From Paracoccaceae bacterium (lineage in GTDB: Bacteria > Pseudomonadota > Alphaproteobacteria > Rhodobacterales > Rhodobacteraceae), in assembly GCA_009920815.1 (NCBI GenBank), contig RFZH01000033.1:1-14570 (forward strand): 14,570 nt of DNA, in the 5' to 3' direction. A program made the translations under genes and the position numbers. Positions 1 to 7,660 of the stretch are shown piece by piece. Below the pieces are notes generated by a model. It saw only the letters and a program-made list of their open reading frames with translations. It searched no databases and was not told where the DNA came from. How positions within the stretch are numbered: the stretch's first letter is position 1; each line of letters starts with the position of its first letter.

Positions 1-216
1 GCTTGTGTCGCGCCTGTTTTGTCACCTCAGGATGCAAAAAGTGCCGACCATATCCGGTATCGCAAAATCTGGCAGGACGAGAATGGCGTCACACTGGCCG
101 CGCCTGCACCGCGGTTTTCAACCTATAGCCCGCCCCGCGCGTCAATCCCTGAACGGGACGCGGATCGTGCTGCTATCTTGGCATGGGCCAACAACGACCA
201 AGGACCAAAAAAATGA
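1..216 (+). CDS. CaiB/BaiF-type CoA transferase (alpha-methylacyl-CoA racemase-like), C-terminal end
   Basis: Only the last 71 codons are present; the gene starts before the window. The visible segment reads ACVAPVLSPQDA near the start and later TLAAPAPRFS. This matches the usual C-terminus of family III CoA transferases of the alpha-methylacyl-CoA racemase subgroup, where a CVAPVLS segment is followed by a short strand and a PAPRFSRTP-like motif. Such enzymes epimerise 2-methylacyl-CoA or move CoA between acids in branched-chain and fatty acid metabolism. The stop codon overlaps the start of the nitroreductase gene (ATGA at 213-216), so the two are probably co-transcribed and translationally coupled. 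The exact substrate cannot be told from this fragment. Confidence 0.75.
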   Translation, partial: ACVAPVLSPQDAKSADHIRYRKIWQDENGVTLAAPAPRFSTYSPPRASIPERDADRAAILAWANNDQGPKK

Positions 217-884
217 CCGAACTTTCTAGCCTGAATGCTATCTTTGATCGCCGCTTTTCGTGTCGAGGGTTTTTGAATACTCCGGTCGAACGCTCAGTGA
301 TCGCACAAATCATCCAGACCGCGCAAAAGGTGCCCAGCTGGTGCAATTCGCAACCTTGGCAGGTTCACCTGTTATCACCACAAAAACGTGATGATCTGTC
401 CGCTCGCCTGATGGATGCCGCCTTAGCAGGCCAGGAAACCCCCGATATCGCGTTTCCGCAACGCTACAGCGGCGCGTATAAACATCGCCGTTCTGTCTGT
501 GGCTGGCAGCTTTATGATGCGGTCGGTGTTGAAAAAGGCGACCGCGATGGATCGCGTCGACAAATGTTGGAAAATTATCGGTTCTTTGGGGCCCCACATG
601 TCGCAGTTATTTCAACCCCGCGTGAATTGGGCCCCTATGGTGTGTTGGACTGTGGCGCCTTTGTGACCGCATTTACCCTTGCGGCAACCGCGGCTGGCGT
701 AGCAACAATCCCCCAAGCAGCGATTGCGGGCATGTCGCCCATCGTGCGAAAGGTCATCAATTTGGCCGATGACCGAGATGTTTTGTGCGCCATCTCATTT
801 GGCTATGTGGACACAGATCATCCCGCCAATCAGTTTCGCACAAACCGTGCAGACCTTGATGAGGTCCTCATCGATGTCGACTGA
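213..884 (+). CDS. Nitroreductase family protein (FMN-dependent oxidoreductase)
   Basis: The product is 223 aa. Family hallmarks: an N-terminal RRFSCRGF segment (residues 13-20), which corresponds to the FMN-phosphate-binding Arg/Ser motif; PSWCNSQPW (41-49), the typical nitroreductase APSxxNxQPW signature; and a C-terminal glycine/alanine-rich helix before the IPQAAIAG segment, with ISFGYVDTDHPANQFRTNRADLDEV near the end. Family members reduce nitro groups, quinones or related electrophiles using NAD(P)H. I chose the ATG at 213 over an in-frame ATG at 183, because it gives the usual N-terminus, has AGGA at 201-204 at suitable spacing, and overlaps the upstream stop by four bases. The coupling suggests a shared operon with the CoA transferase. 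The physiological substrate is unknown. Confidence 0.9.
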   Translation: MTELSSLNAIFDRRFSCRGFLNTPVERSVIAQIIQTAQKVPSWCNSQPWQVHLLSPQKRDDLSARLMDAALAGQETPDIAFPQRYSGAYKHRRSVCGWQLYDAVGVEKGDRDGSRRQMLENYRFFGAPHVAVISTPRELGPYGVLDCGAFVTAFTLAATAAGVATIPQAAIAGMSPIVRKVINLADDRDVLCAISFGYVDTDHPANQFRTNRADLDEVLIDVD

Positions 885-942
885 CACCTCGCCCTGACGA
901 AATATAGAACAAAAACAACATTTCATCTTTGCATAAATACTC

Positions 943-973
943 AAAAAAAGCGCGGGCCAAAGGCCCGCGCTTT
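943..973 (-). terminator. Rho-independent terminator of the RidA gene
   Basis: A perfect 12-bp stem (947-958 pairing with 962-973) closes a 3-nt loop. Read on the minus strand, the stem is followed by a run of T (the A tract 943-949 on the plus strand), which is the orientation needed to end the minus-strand gene at 1011. On the plus strand only TTT follows the stem, so it would be a weaker terminator for the nitroreductase transcript. Confidence 0.85.
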
Positions 974-1010
974 GGTCGGATTGCAAAGCAATTCGAACCG
1001 AAATCCGTTA

Positions 1011-1361
1011 TTACGCTTTCGCCGCAACCACAATGATTTCAACCTTGTAATCAGGTGTCGCCAAAGCGCTTTCTCCCGCCGCGCGTGCGGGCGTATGGCC
1101 TTGGGGAACCCATGCATCCCAAACCGCGTTCATTTCCGCGAAATCATCCATGGATTTCAACCAGACTTGTGCCGACAAAATACGTGTTTTGTCGGATCCG
1201 CATTCCGCCAACAAACGGTCGATTTGATCGACGATCCCTTGGGTTTGTTCGGTCACAGATGCACCCGGGTTGGCAACTTGGCCCGCCAGATAGATTGTGT
1301 TGCCGTGGACAACCGCTTGGCTCATACGGGGGCCGGTTTCGATGCGAATAATATCAGACAT
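1011..1361 (-). CDS. RidA/YjgF/UK114-family protein
   Basis: The 116-aa product has the RidA-family pattern: a conserved YLAGQVA strand (24-30), the EQTQGIVDQIDRLL helix (38-51), a WLKSMDDFAEMNAVWDAW helix region (67-84) and the closing PARAAGESALATPDYKVEIIVVA segment. Arg93 in the PARA motif corresponds to the carboxylate-binding Arg (Arg105) of enteric RidA, so imine or enamine deaminase activity is plausible. RidA hydrolyses reactive 2-aminoacrylate released by PLP enzymes, but many paralogues differ in substrate. AAGGA lies about eight bases before the start. It follows the UPF0173 hydrolase gene on the same strand after a 59-bp gap and is ended by the hairpin at 947-973, so it is probably the last gene of that unit. 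Confidence 0.9.
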   Translation of the reverse strand: MSDIIRIETGPRMSQAVVHGNTIYLAGQVANPGASVTEQTQGIVDQIDRLLAECGSDKTRILSAQVWLKSMDDFAEMNAVWDAWVPQGHTPARAAGESALATPDYKVEIIVVAAKA

Positions 1362-1420
1362 AGGAAGTTCCTTTTTTGTTTTATCCGCATCTAAACCGGA
1401 TTTGCGTCTGTGGCTAGTGC

Positions 1421-2113
1421 CTAGATGTCGATTGCCTGCATCACCTGCGGTTCGATCACATGTGCCGATGGGACGGCTGCGGCCAAAACATCGGCATTTT
1501 GTTCCAACAGCGGAAATGTGCGGTAATGACAGGGGATGATCGTTTTGAAATCAAAGAATTTTGATGCTGCATAGCCCGCGCGTTTCATATCCATCGTGAA
1601 ATGTCCGCCCGCGGCCAAAATGCCGATATCGGGGTGATGCAGATCGTTGAACACCGCCATATCGGCCATTACGTCTGTGTCGCCCGATATATAAATTGTA
1701 TGACCTTCGCCTGAAATCATGAACCCACATTCGGTACCCGCTGGCAACAAATCCCCGTCGGGCGACATGGTCGAGGAATGCACAGCATTGACCATCGTGA
1801 CAGACACATCGCCCAGATGCACTGTGCCGCCTTTGTTGTATCCGATGATGGCAATACCGTGTTTGCGTTCCAAATATCCCATAAGGTCGTATTGTCCGAC
1901 AACAGGAATACCCAAATCTTTGGCCAAACGTGGGGTATCTGTCATGTGATCGGCATGCGCGTGTGTTAACAATATATGTGTCGCCGCTGTGGTCGCCGCG
2001 TCATGTTGATCCGCGGGCAACATCGGGTTGCCGGTCAACCACGGATCGATCAACAAAATTTGTCCAGAAATTTCAATGCGAAACGAGGCATGCCCCAGCC
2101 ATGTAATTTTCAT
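1421..2113 (-). CDS. UPF0173 metal-dependent hydrolase (metallo-beta-lactamase fold)
   Basis: The product is 230 aa from the chosen start (MKITWLGHASF), the standard N-terminus of UPF0173 proteins; an in-frame ATG eight codons upstream is less likely. The metal-binding HxHxDH motif is present as HAHADH (residues 51-56). Further ligand candidates are His112 in NAVH, Asp146 in SGDTD and His196 in IIPCH, which completes the binuclear metal site of the fold. The family belongs to the YtkL/UlaG-related hydrolases; its physiological substrate is unestablished. There is no signal peptide, so it should be cytoplasmic. It is transcribed divergently from gatC, a neighbourhood seen commonly in Rhodobacteraceae. 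Confidence 0.92.
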   Translation of the reverse strand: MKITWLGHASFRIEISGQILLIDPWLTGNPMLPADQHDAATTAATHILLTHAHADHMTDTPRLAKDLGIPVVGQYDLMGYLERKHGIAIIGYNKGGTVHLGDVSVTMVNAVHSSTMSPDGDLLPAGTECGFMISGEGHTIYISGDTDVMADMAVFNDLHHPDIGILAAGGHFTMDMKRAGYAASKFFDFKTIIPCHYRTFPLLEQNADVLAAAVPSAHVIEPQVMQAIDI

Positions 2114-2220
2114 CTTGCGCCCTTTCTTTTCCCCCAATGATTGCGCGAATTGATTGCAAGATTATCGTTGCCAATGCTTGCAGGTGGACGCGCAGGGCGT
2201 TAAACGGGGGGCAAGTTATC

Positions 2221-2227
2221 AAGGAGA
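2221..2227 (+). promoter_or_regulatory. Ribosome binding site of gatC
   Basis: AAGGAGA lies five bases before the ATG at 2233. It decides the start, because the open frame continues upstream to an ATG at 2137 that has no such site and would add 32 unconserved residues. Confidence 0.8.
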
Positions 2228-2232
2228 GCCTT

Positions 2233-2520
2233 ATGTCAATCGATACGGCAATCGCTGCCAAAGTGGCCAAGCTGGCGCGCATTCGCGTCGAAGAGGATGC
2301 TCTGCCTGCATTGGCAGAAGAATTTAACACGATTTTGGGCTTTATCGAACAGCTCAATGAAGTTGATGTTGAGGGCGTTGAGCCAATGACATCCGTAACC
2401 CCGCAGCGTTTGAAACGTCGTGCGGACGTGGTCAATGATGGCGATCAACAGGACAAAGTATTGAAAAATGCGCCTGACGCGCGTGAAGGGTTCTTTGCTG
2501 TGCCAAAGGTGGTGGAATAA
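2233..2520 (+). CDS. gatC: Aspartyl/glutamyl-tRNA(Asn/Gln) amidotransferase subunit C
   Basis: The 95-aa product has the normal GatC length and pattern: KVAKLARIRVEEDALPALAEEFNTILGFIEQLNEVDVEGVEPMTS in the N-terminal half and a C-terminal LKNAPDAREGFFAVPKVVE, the conserved end that contacts GatA. GatC is the small belt-like subunit that holds GatA and GatB together in the complex amidating Glu-tRNA(Gln) and/or Asp-tRNA(Asn). Its stop overlaps the gatA start by one base (TAATG at 2518-2522), so translation is coupled. gatB is not in the window and must lie elsewhere. Confidence 0.97.
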   Translation: MSIDTAIAAKVAKLARIRVEEDALPALAEEFNTILGFIEQLNEVDVEGVEPMTSVTPQRLKRRADVVNDGDQQDKVLKNAPDAREGFFAVPKVVE

Positions 2521-4001
2521 TGTCTGATCTGAACAAACTTACCATTGCAGATGCACGCGATATGTTGCGTGCCAAAAAGGTCAGCGCCAAAGAATTGACC
2601 GCCGATTGTTTGACCGCGATTGATGCGGCCGATGCGCTGGGCGCTTATGTGCACAAAACACCTGAATTGGCGATGGATCAAGCCGCCGCTGCCGACGCGC
2701 GTTTGGCGGCAGGTGATGCGCCGGATATGTGCGGCATTCCTTTGGGGATCAAGGATTTGTTTTGTACCAAAGGCGTTGAAAGCCAATCCGCAAGCCGTAT
2801 TTTGCAAGGCTTCAAACCCGAATATGAAAGCACCGTCAGCCAAAAATTGTTGGACGCCGGCACTATCATGTTGGGTAAATTGAACATGGACGAATTCGCG
2901 ATGGGATCGTCCACCGAAACGTCTGCCTATGGCAATGCGGTCAACCCATGGAAGATCGACGATCGTGATTTGACACCGGGCGGATCGTCGGGTGGGTCGG
3001 CCTCGGCTGTTGCGGCGGATTTGTGTTTGGCTGCGACCGGTACCGACACGGGCGGATCCATTCGCCAACCAGCAGCCTTTACCGGCATTGTGGGGATCAA
3101 GCCAACCTATGGTCGCTGTTCGCGCTGGGGCATCATCGCCTTTGCGTCATCTTTGGACCAAGCGGGTCCCATGACCAAAACCGTGCGCGATGCCGCCATT
3201 ATGCTTGAGGCCATGTCAGGCCATGACGCCAAGGACAGCACCAGTGCCGATATCGCCGTTCCGAATTTCGAGGCAATGTTGACGGGCGATATTCGCGGCA
3301 AAAAGATCGGCATTCCAAAGGAATACCGCATGGATGGTATGCCCGCCGAGATCGAAAAATTGTGGGGCGAGGGCACCGCAATGTTGCGTGATGCAGGGGC
3401 CGAGATTGTTGATATTTCCTTGCCGCACACGAAATATGCGCTGCCCGCTTACTACGTTATTGCGCCTGCTGAAGCGTCATCAAACCTTGCCCGCTATGAC
3501 GGGGTCCGCTTTGGTCACCGTGCGACCTTGGCGGCGGGCGATGGCATCACAGAGATGTATGAAAAGACACGCGCCGAAGGGTTCGGCCACGAGGTGCAGC
3601 GCCGTATCATGGTCGGCACCTATGTGTTGTCAGCGGGTTTTTATGACGCCTATTACAACCGCGCGCGCCGTGTTCGGGCCTTGATCAAAAAGGACTTTGA
3701 CGATGTGTTCGCAGCGGGCATTGATGCGATCTTGACCCCCGCGACACCTTCGGCGGCCTTTGGTTTGGGTGAAATGACCGACGCCGATCCGGTGGCGATG
3801 TATCTAAACGACGTCTTTACCGTGACCGTGAACCTTGCGGGGCTTCCCGGGATATCAGTGCCAACGGGTCTGAACAGCGATGGCTTGCCACTGGGCCTTC
3901 AGTTGATTGGTCGTCCATGGGAAGAGGGTGATTTGCTAAATACCGCCTATGCCTTGGAACAGGCAGCAGGTTTTGTAGCCAAACCAAATCGTTGGTGGTA
4001 A
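2520..4001 (+). CDS. gatA: Aspartyl/glutamyl-tRNA(Asn/Gln) amidotransferase subunit A
   Basis: The 493-aa product is full length for GatA. It carries the amidase signature: catalytic Lys78 in GIPLGIKDLF, the cis-Ser156 in TPGGSSGGSA, and nucleophile Ser180 in GTDTGGSIRQPA, with the same Ser-to-Ser spacing of 24 as in Staphylococcus aureus GatA. The following GIKPTYGRCSRWGIIAFASSLDQAGP stretch is typical of tRNA-dependent amidotransferases rather than generic amidases. GatA releases ammonia from glutamine, which is channelled to GatB to amidate misacylated tRNA. It is coupled to gatC by a one-base overlap. The next gene begins 29 bp downstream with its own ribosome binding site. Confidence 0.98.
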   Translation: MSDLNKLTIADARDMLRAKKVSAKELTADCLTAIDAADALGAYVHKTPELAMDQAAAADARLAAGDAPDMCGIPLGIKDLFCTKGVESQSASRILQGFKPEYESTVSQKLLDAGTIMLGKLNMDEFAMGSSTETSAYGNAVNPWKIDDRDLTPGGSSGGSASAVAADLCLAATGTDTGGSIRQPAAFTGIVGIKPTYGRCSRWGIIAFASSLDQAGPMTKTVRDAAIMLEAMSGHDAKDSTSADIAVPNFEAMLTGDIRGKKIGIPKEYRMDGMPAEIEKLWGEGTAMLRDAGAEIVDISLPHTKYALPAYYVIAPAEASSNLARYDGVRFGHRATLAAGDGITEMYEKTRAEGFGHEVQRRIMVGTYVLSAGFYDAYYNRARRVRALIKKDFDDVFAAGIDAILTPATPSAAFGLGEMTDADPVAMYLNDVFTVTVNLAGLPGISVPTGLNSDGLPLGLQLIGRPWEEGDLLNTAYALEQAAGFVAKPNRWW

Positions 4002-4030
4002 AACACCAAAGATTGGCAGGGGGAATAACA

Positions 4031-4666
4031 ATGCGCCGTTTTTTGATTTGTGTTTCAATGTTGGGTTTGGCCAACTGTGGCGGTGGTGACATTCCCAACA
4101 GCGGATATGTTCCACAGCAAGAACAACGCATTCGCGATGCGGCGCTTGCGGGTATTCCGGCACCTGTCGAGGTTGAAACAGGTGAATTGGATGTTCAGAC
4201 AGGTGATTTCACCCAGCAAGAGACGCAAACATCCGATGCGCCACTTGCTGCGGGCGATCCATTGTTTGACAACCCTGGCCTGTCAGATGAACAAGATTTC
4301 GATGCTGTTTCAGACCGCCAATCCATTGAAAGCGACGCGGCGCGTTTGGAAAGAAATCGTGCACTGTACAAGGTGATTAGCCCAACCGCATTGCCGCGTC
4401 GTCCAGGGTCGAATGCGCCAAACATCGTGGAATATGCGATCCGCACCAATAACCCGGTTGGCACGCAGCTGTATTCGCGTGGTCCCTTTGCAACCGAAGG
4501 CCGGTTCAAGCGGAACTGTCAAAAATATGCATCCGATGCGGCCGCTCAAGAGGCCTTTTTGGCAAAGGGTGGGCCAGAACGGGATCGCTATGGGCTAGAC
4601 CCTGATGGCGATGGCTACGCCTGTTACTGGGATCCCGCGCCATTTCGTTTGGCGCGCAAGAAATAG
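4031..4666 (+). CDS. Putative lipoprotein with C-terminal Excalibur calcium-binding domain
   Basis: The 211-aa product starts with MRRFLICVSMLGLANCGGG, a short lipoprotein signal peptide with Cys16 as the likely lipidated residue; the -1 residue Asn is atypical for a lipobox (Gly/Ala/Ser is usual). Residues about 25-150 are low in complexity and rich in Asp, Glu, Gln and Thr, suggesting an extended linker. The C-terminal ~55 residues carry Cys163, FLAKGGP, and DPDGDGYAC (190-198), an EF-hand-like calcium loop between two Cys that defines Excalibur domains. The ATG at 4031 was chosen because it gives the signal peptide and has AGGGGGA about six bases upstream; an earlier in-frame ATG at 3992 overlaps gatA. 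It precedes a cell-wall amidase gene by three bases, hinting at an envelope role. The function is unknown. Confidence 0.82.
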   Translation: MRRFLICVSMLGLANCGGGDIPNSGYVPQQEQRIRDAALAGIPAPVEVETGELDVQTGDFTQQETQTSDAPLAAGDPLFDNPGLSDEQDFDAVSDRQSIESDAARLERNRALYKVISPTALPRRPGSNAPNIVEYAIRTNNPVGTQLYSRGPFATEGRFKRNCQKYASDAAAQEAFLAKGGPERDRYGLDPDGDGYACYWDPAPFRLARKK

Positions 4667-4669
4667 GAT

Positions 4670-5350
4670 ATGGCACCCCTGTGGTCCCCATCGCCCAACT
4701 TTACCGAACGGCGCAATGGATTAAAACCACGGTGGGTTGTGCTGCATTACACCGCAATGAAAACAGCACAGGATGCCATTGACCGGCTGTGCGCGCCTGA
4801 ACATCAAGTTTCAGCGCATTATGTGGTTGATGAACTGGGGCATATCACGCAACTGGTCGATGAACGCCATCGTGCATGGCATGCGGGTCAATCTTACTGG
4901 CGCGGATGTGAAGATCTAAATTCGGCCTCAATCGGGATTGAGCTTGCCAATCGGGGCACACATCCGTTTCCTGTGCCACAAATGCGCGCACTACGGGGCT
5001 TGCTTGGTGATGTCATGGCGCGGTGGGCGTTGGAACATGCTGATGTGATTGGACATTCTGATATCGCGATAGGTCGCAAAACGGACCCCGGCCCGCGGTT
5101 TGATTGGCGTGGATTGGCGTACGACGGCTTTGGTTTATGGCCCGCGGGGGCGACCCTGCGCACAGATCCAGACCAGTTCTTATATCACGCCGACCGTTTT
5201 GGATACGACGTTCGCGCTGGCAGTGCTGCGGTCCTAGAGGCATTTCGTCTGCACTTTGCGCCGCATCGGCGCGGTCCGCTTAACGCAGATGATTGTGGGG
5301 ACATTGCATCTCTGGTTGCACAAATGCCGGTTGACGATGCCACGTCATAG
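4670..5350 (+). CDS. N-acetylmuramoyl-L-alanine amidase (Amidase_2, AmiD/AmpD-like)
   Basis: The 226-aa product has the zinc amidase pattern of the AmpD/AmiD family: His26 in VVLHYTAM, the HYVVDELGHITQLVDERHRAWHAG block (50-73), Glu91 in SIGIELAN, His129 in VIGHSDIA and Asp139 in GRKTDPGPRFDW. His26, His129 and Asp139 should bind zinc, and Glu91 and Lys137 are catalytic candidates. These enzymes cut the bond between N-acetylmuramic acid and L-alanine in peptidoglycan or in recycled anhydro-muropeptides. The C-terminal 60 residues resemble the short helical extension of AmiD proteins. No signal peptide is evident, which favours a cytoplasmic, AmpD-like recycling role. The start lies three bases after the upstream stop with only a poor ribosome binding site, so coupled translation is likely. 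Confidence 0.9.
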   Translation: MAPLWSPSPNFTERRNGLKPRWVVLHYTAMKTAQDAIDRLCAPEHQVSAHYVVDELGHITQLVDERHRAWHAGQSYWRGCEDLNSASIGIELANRGTHPFPVPQMRALRGLLGDVMARWALEHADVIGHSDIAIGRKTDPGPRFDWRGLAYDGFGLWPAGATLRTDPDQFLYHADRFGYDVRAGSAAVLEAFRLHFAPHRRGPLNADDCGDIASLVAQMPVDDATS

Positions 5351-5359
5351 GCCTAAAGC
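5331..5359 (+). promoter_or_regulatory. Promoter of rnpB
   Basis: TTGACG (5331-5336) and TAAAGC (5354-5359) are separated by exactly 17 bp and predict a transcript start near 5366, which is the first base of the RNase P RNA P1 helix. The promoter overlaps the last codons of the amidase gene. This is a housekeeping sigma-70-type assignment from sequence only. Confidence 0.6.
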
Positions 5360-5365
5360 GACATC

Positions 5366-5754
5366 ACGCGGGGGGCTGGATGGCCGCGGGCCGCAAGGCA
5401 CGAGGAAAGTCCGGACTCCACAAAGCAATGGTGCCAGGTAACGCCTGGGCGGGGAAACCCGACGGAAAGCGCAACAGAGAACAGACCGCCCATGCCTGCA
5501 TGGGTAAGGGTGAAACGGTGGGGTAAGAGCCCACCAGGGGACTGGTAACAGGACCCGTATGGCAAGCCCCACCAGGAGCAATGCCGAATAGGAACCTTGC
5601 GCGGGTTGATCGGGCAACCGATATCACCGCAGGGCAGCTTTGGCCCAAAGGTTCGGGTTGGCAGCTAGAGGCACAGGGGTGACCCTGTGTTTAGATGAAT
5701 GGTCATCCACGGGGGCAACCCCGGGACAGAATCCGGCTTATAGGCCCCCCGCGT
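5366..5754 (+). ncRNA. rnpB: RNase P RNA, bacterial type A
   Basis: This is the catalytic RNA that removes 5' leaders from precursor tRNAs. The ends are set by an 11-bp P1 helix, 5366-5376 pairing with 5744-5754. The universally conserved core is visible: GAGGAAAGTCCGG at 5402-5414 (5' strand of P4 and J3/4), GTAAGAGC at 5523-5530 within the P10/P11 region, and ACAGAATCCGGCTTAT at 5726-5741 (3' strand of P4). The length of about 389 nt fits an alphaproteobacterial type A RNA. No convincing U-tract terminator follows P1. It is transcribed in the same direction as the amidase gene but has its own promoter candidate. Confidence 0.97.
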
Positions 5755-5766
5755 GTTTATAAATGG

Positions 5767-5782
5767 TTAAGAATTGGTTAAC
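5767..5782. promoter_or_regulatory. CtrA-type binding box (TTAA-N7-TTAAC)
   Basis: TTAA at 5767-5770 and TTAAC at 5778-5782 are separated by seven bases, an exact match to the full-site consensus of the alphaproteobacterial response regulator CtrA. No gene starts nearby in a suitable direction, so either it controls an unannotated transcript or it is a chance match (expected about 0.2 times in a window of this size). Confidence 0.35.
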
Positions 5783-5962
5783 GGACGTTTGGGCGTGCGC
5801 GTCTGTGCGGCAATCAATAACCTATCCACGCAGCATATCCCAAATTAGTGAATATTTCGTGTTCATAAAAAAACACAATTATTCCAATATGATATGGTCG
5901 TATTTGTTTTGGGGTCACCGCGTAAGTCGGCTAATTTCCCCCATCAAAGCCCAAATTTTCCA

Positions 5963-6002
5963 CATCGGTATCGCGTCGGTATTACGTCGGTAAAACGTCG
6001 GT
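5963..6002 (+). repeat. Four short direct repeats with 11-bp period
   Basis: The motif CRTCGGT occurs at 5963, 5974, 5985 and 5996, spaced by exactly 11 bp, about one helical turn. The first copy has CATCGGTA, the next two CGTCGGTA and the last CGTCGGTG. The array sits between rnpB and the 3' end of cobQ. It could be a phased protein-binding array or simply a small tandem duplication. Confidence 0.7.
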
Positions 6003-6043
6003 GCCTTGCGCATGTTGCGGCAGGGTATTGTTAACCCGCGCGA

Positions 6044-7489
6044 TCACCGCGCCGCCGCCAAAATGCCCGCAACATCCAGATATTTTTCTAAATGATCGGC
6101 CAAATCATCCAAGGTTTGATCGACGCTTTGGTCATATTGGGCGTTTGAGGCCACACCAAATTGCGCCAACCATGCGGCGCGAAAGGTGTCGTTGGAAAAC
6201 ATACCGTGCAGGTAACTGCCTTGGATCTGGCCCGAGGGGGTCATTGCACCTTCGTCCTCGCCATTGATAAGGGCAAAGGGGCGGGCACGGTCGGGGCCAG
6301 TGGTGCGGCCGATATGAATTTCATAGCCGCTGAACACCTGACCCGATTGGGCGTGAATGGCCGACACGGTGCCCAATCGCTTTTCTTCGGCCATGACGGT
6401 GTCAACGTCCAACAATCCCAATCCTGTGTCGCTGCCTGCGGTGCCTTCGATCCCCAAAGGGTCGGCAATCGTGCGCCCCAACATTTGATAGCCGCCACAA
6501 ATGCCCAACACACGGCCACCGCGCCGCACGTGGGCCATCAGATCAATGTCCCACCCTTGGGCGCGTAAAAACGCCAGATCGCCGCGCGTGGATTTTGTTC
6601 CGGGGATAATGACCAGATCGGCATCAACGGGGATCACGCGCCCCGGGCCCACCATGGTCAGGCGCACGCCGTCCTCTTGGGTCAGCGGGTCCAGATCGTC
6701 AAAATTGGCGATGCGTGACAGGCAAAGACAGGCAATGTGAAACCCGCTGTCGCGTTTGGGGGTGGCCAGATCAATCGCATCCTCGGCGGGCAATTTCCAC
6801 GCATCGTAAAACCATGGCAAAACGCCATAGCCGGTCCATCCGGTGCGGGTTTCGATAAAATCATACCCATCATCAAACAGGCGCAAATCGCCACGGAATT
6901 TGTTGATCAAAAACCCCACAATCCGATCCGCATCGGCGGGATTAATCACCGCTTGGGTGCCAACGATTTGGGCAATCACCCCACCGCGATCAATGTCACC
7001 TGCCAAGATAACCGGCACATGTGCGGCCTCGGCAAAGCCCATATTGGCAATGTCGCCATGACGCAGGTTGACTTCGGCGGGGCTTCCTGCGCCTTCGACG
7101 ATTACCAAATCATGCGATGCCTTCAGCCGGTTAAAGCTTTCAACGACTTTTCCGATCAGCTGGGGTTTCAAGGTGTAATAATCGCGCGCGGCGGTGGTGG
7201 TTATGCGTTTGCCCTGAACAATGACCTGTGCGCCGACATCTGTTTCGGGCTTTAGCAAAACGGGGTTCATATCGCTGTGCAAGGGCACGTTTGCGGCCCA
7301 GGCTTGCAACGCCTGTGCGCGGCCGATTTCGCCGCCATCGACCGTCACAGCGGCATTGTTGGACATATTTTGCGGTTTGAACGGGGCGACCGATAGGCCA
7401 CGCCGATAGGCCGCGCGGCACAGGCCCGCAACCAACATGGATTTGCCAACATTTGATCCGGCACCCTGGATCATAATCGCACGGGACAT
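6044..7489 (-). CDS. cobQ: Cobyric acid synthase (adenosylcobyrinate a,c-diamide amidotransferase)
   Basis: The 481-aa product is full length. The N-terminal synthetase domain begins MSRAIMIQGAGSNVGKS, with a modified P-loop at residues 9-17, followed by the diagnostic CobQ stretch PFKPQNMSNNAAV (36-48) and LAGDIDRGGV (162-171). The C-terminal class I glutamine amidotransferase domain has nucleophile Cys331 in VLGICGGYQMLG and His428 in GSYLHGMF. CobQ amidates four side chains of adenosylcobyrinic acid a,c-diamide, using glutamine and ATP, in cobalamin synthesis. A TTG at 7504 is also in frame, but the ATG at 7489 is preferred: AAAGG lies just before it and the protein then starts at the conserved position. 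No riboswitch precedes it; it stands alone, convergent to rnpB. Confidence 0.97.
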   Translation of the reverse strand: MSRAIMIQGAGSNVGKSMLVAGLCRAAYRRGLSVAPFKPQNMSNNAAVTVDGGEIGRAQALQAWAANVPLHSDMNPVLLKPETDVGAQVIVQGKRITTTAARDYYTLKPQLIGKVVESFNRLKASHDLVIVEGAGSPAEVNLRHGDIANMGFAEAAHVPVILAGDIDRGGVIAQIVGTQAVINPADADRIVGFLINKFRGDLRLFDDGYDFIETRTGWTGYGVLPWFYDAWKLPAEDAIDLATPKRDSGFHIACLCLSRIANFDDLDPLTQEDGVRLTMVGPGRVIPVDADLVIIPGTKSTRGDLAFLRAQGWDIDLMAHVRRGGRVLGICGGYQMLGRTIADPLGIEGTAGSDTGLGLLDVDTVMAEEKRLGTVSAIHAQSGQVFSGYEIHIGRTTGPDRARPFALINGEDEGAMTPSGQIQGSYLHGMFSNDTFRAAWLAQFGVASNAQYDQSVDQTLDDLADHLEKYLDVAGILAAAR

Positions 7490-7660
7490 AGCGTCGCCTT
7501 TCAAGAGTCATTTGCAGATTTGTCGTGTTGTGTTTAAGCGTCCTGTTGTCCTGTGCAAGCGATATAAACCAGATCTGGTCCGAACGGCGCCGAAAATGGC
7601 GGCTGGGCAAATTTATTGCGTCTAAATGGTTTAATTTTGGACAAAATACCGAAAACACCG

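Larger units (their letters stand above)
5757..6043. other. Intergenic region between rnpB and cobQ (convergent), no gene seen
   Basis: The 287 bp are visibly more AT-rich than the flanks. I see no credible coding sequence: the longest plus-strand frame (5763-5993) lacks a ribosome binding site and resembles no known protein. It contains a CtrA-type box at 5767-5781 and four 11-bp-spaced repeats at 5963-6002, listed separately. I found no strong hairpin with a T-tract on either strand, so where the rnpB and cobQ transcripts end is unclear. Confidence 0.6.

Noticed and set aside
2445..3068. 207-codon minus-strand open frame
   Set aside because: It is antisense to gatC and gatA, both well supported, and shows no domain.
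5763..5993. 76-codon plus-strand frame in the gap after rnpB
   Set aside because: No ribosome binding site, no homology recognisable, and it spans AT-rich sequence with the CtrA-type box and repeats.
7569..7578. 10-bp palindrome CCAGATCTGG between cobQ and rpmG
   Set aside because: A single short palindrome with no second half-site array or known operator match; chance cannot be excluded.
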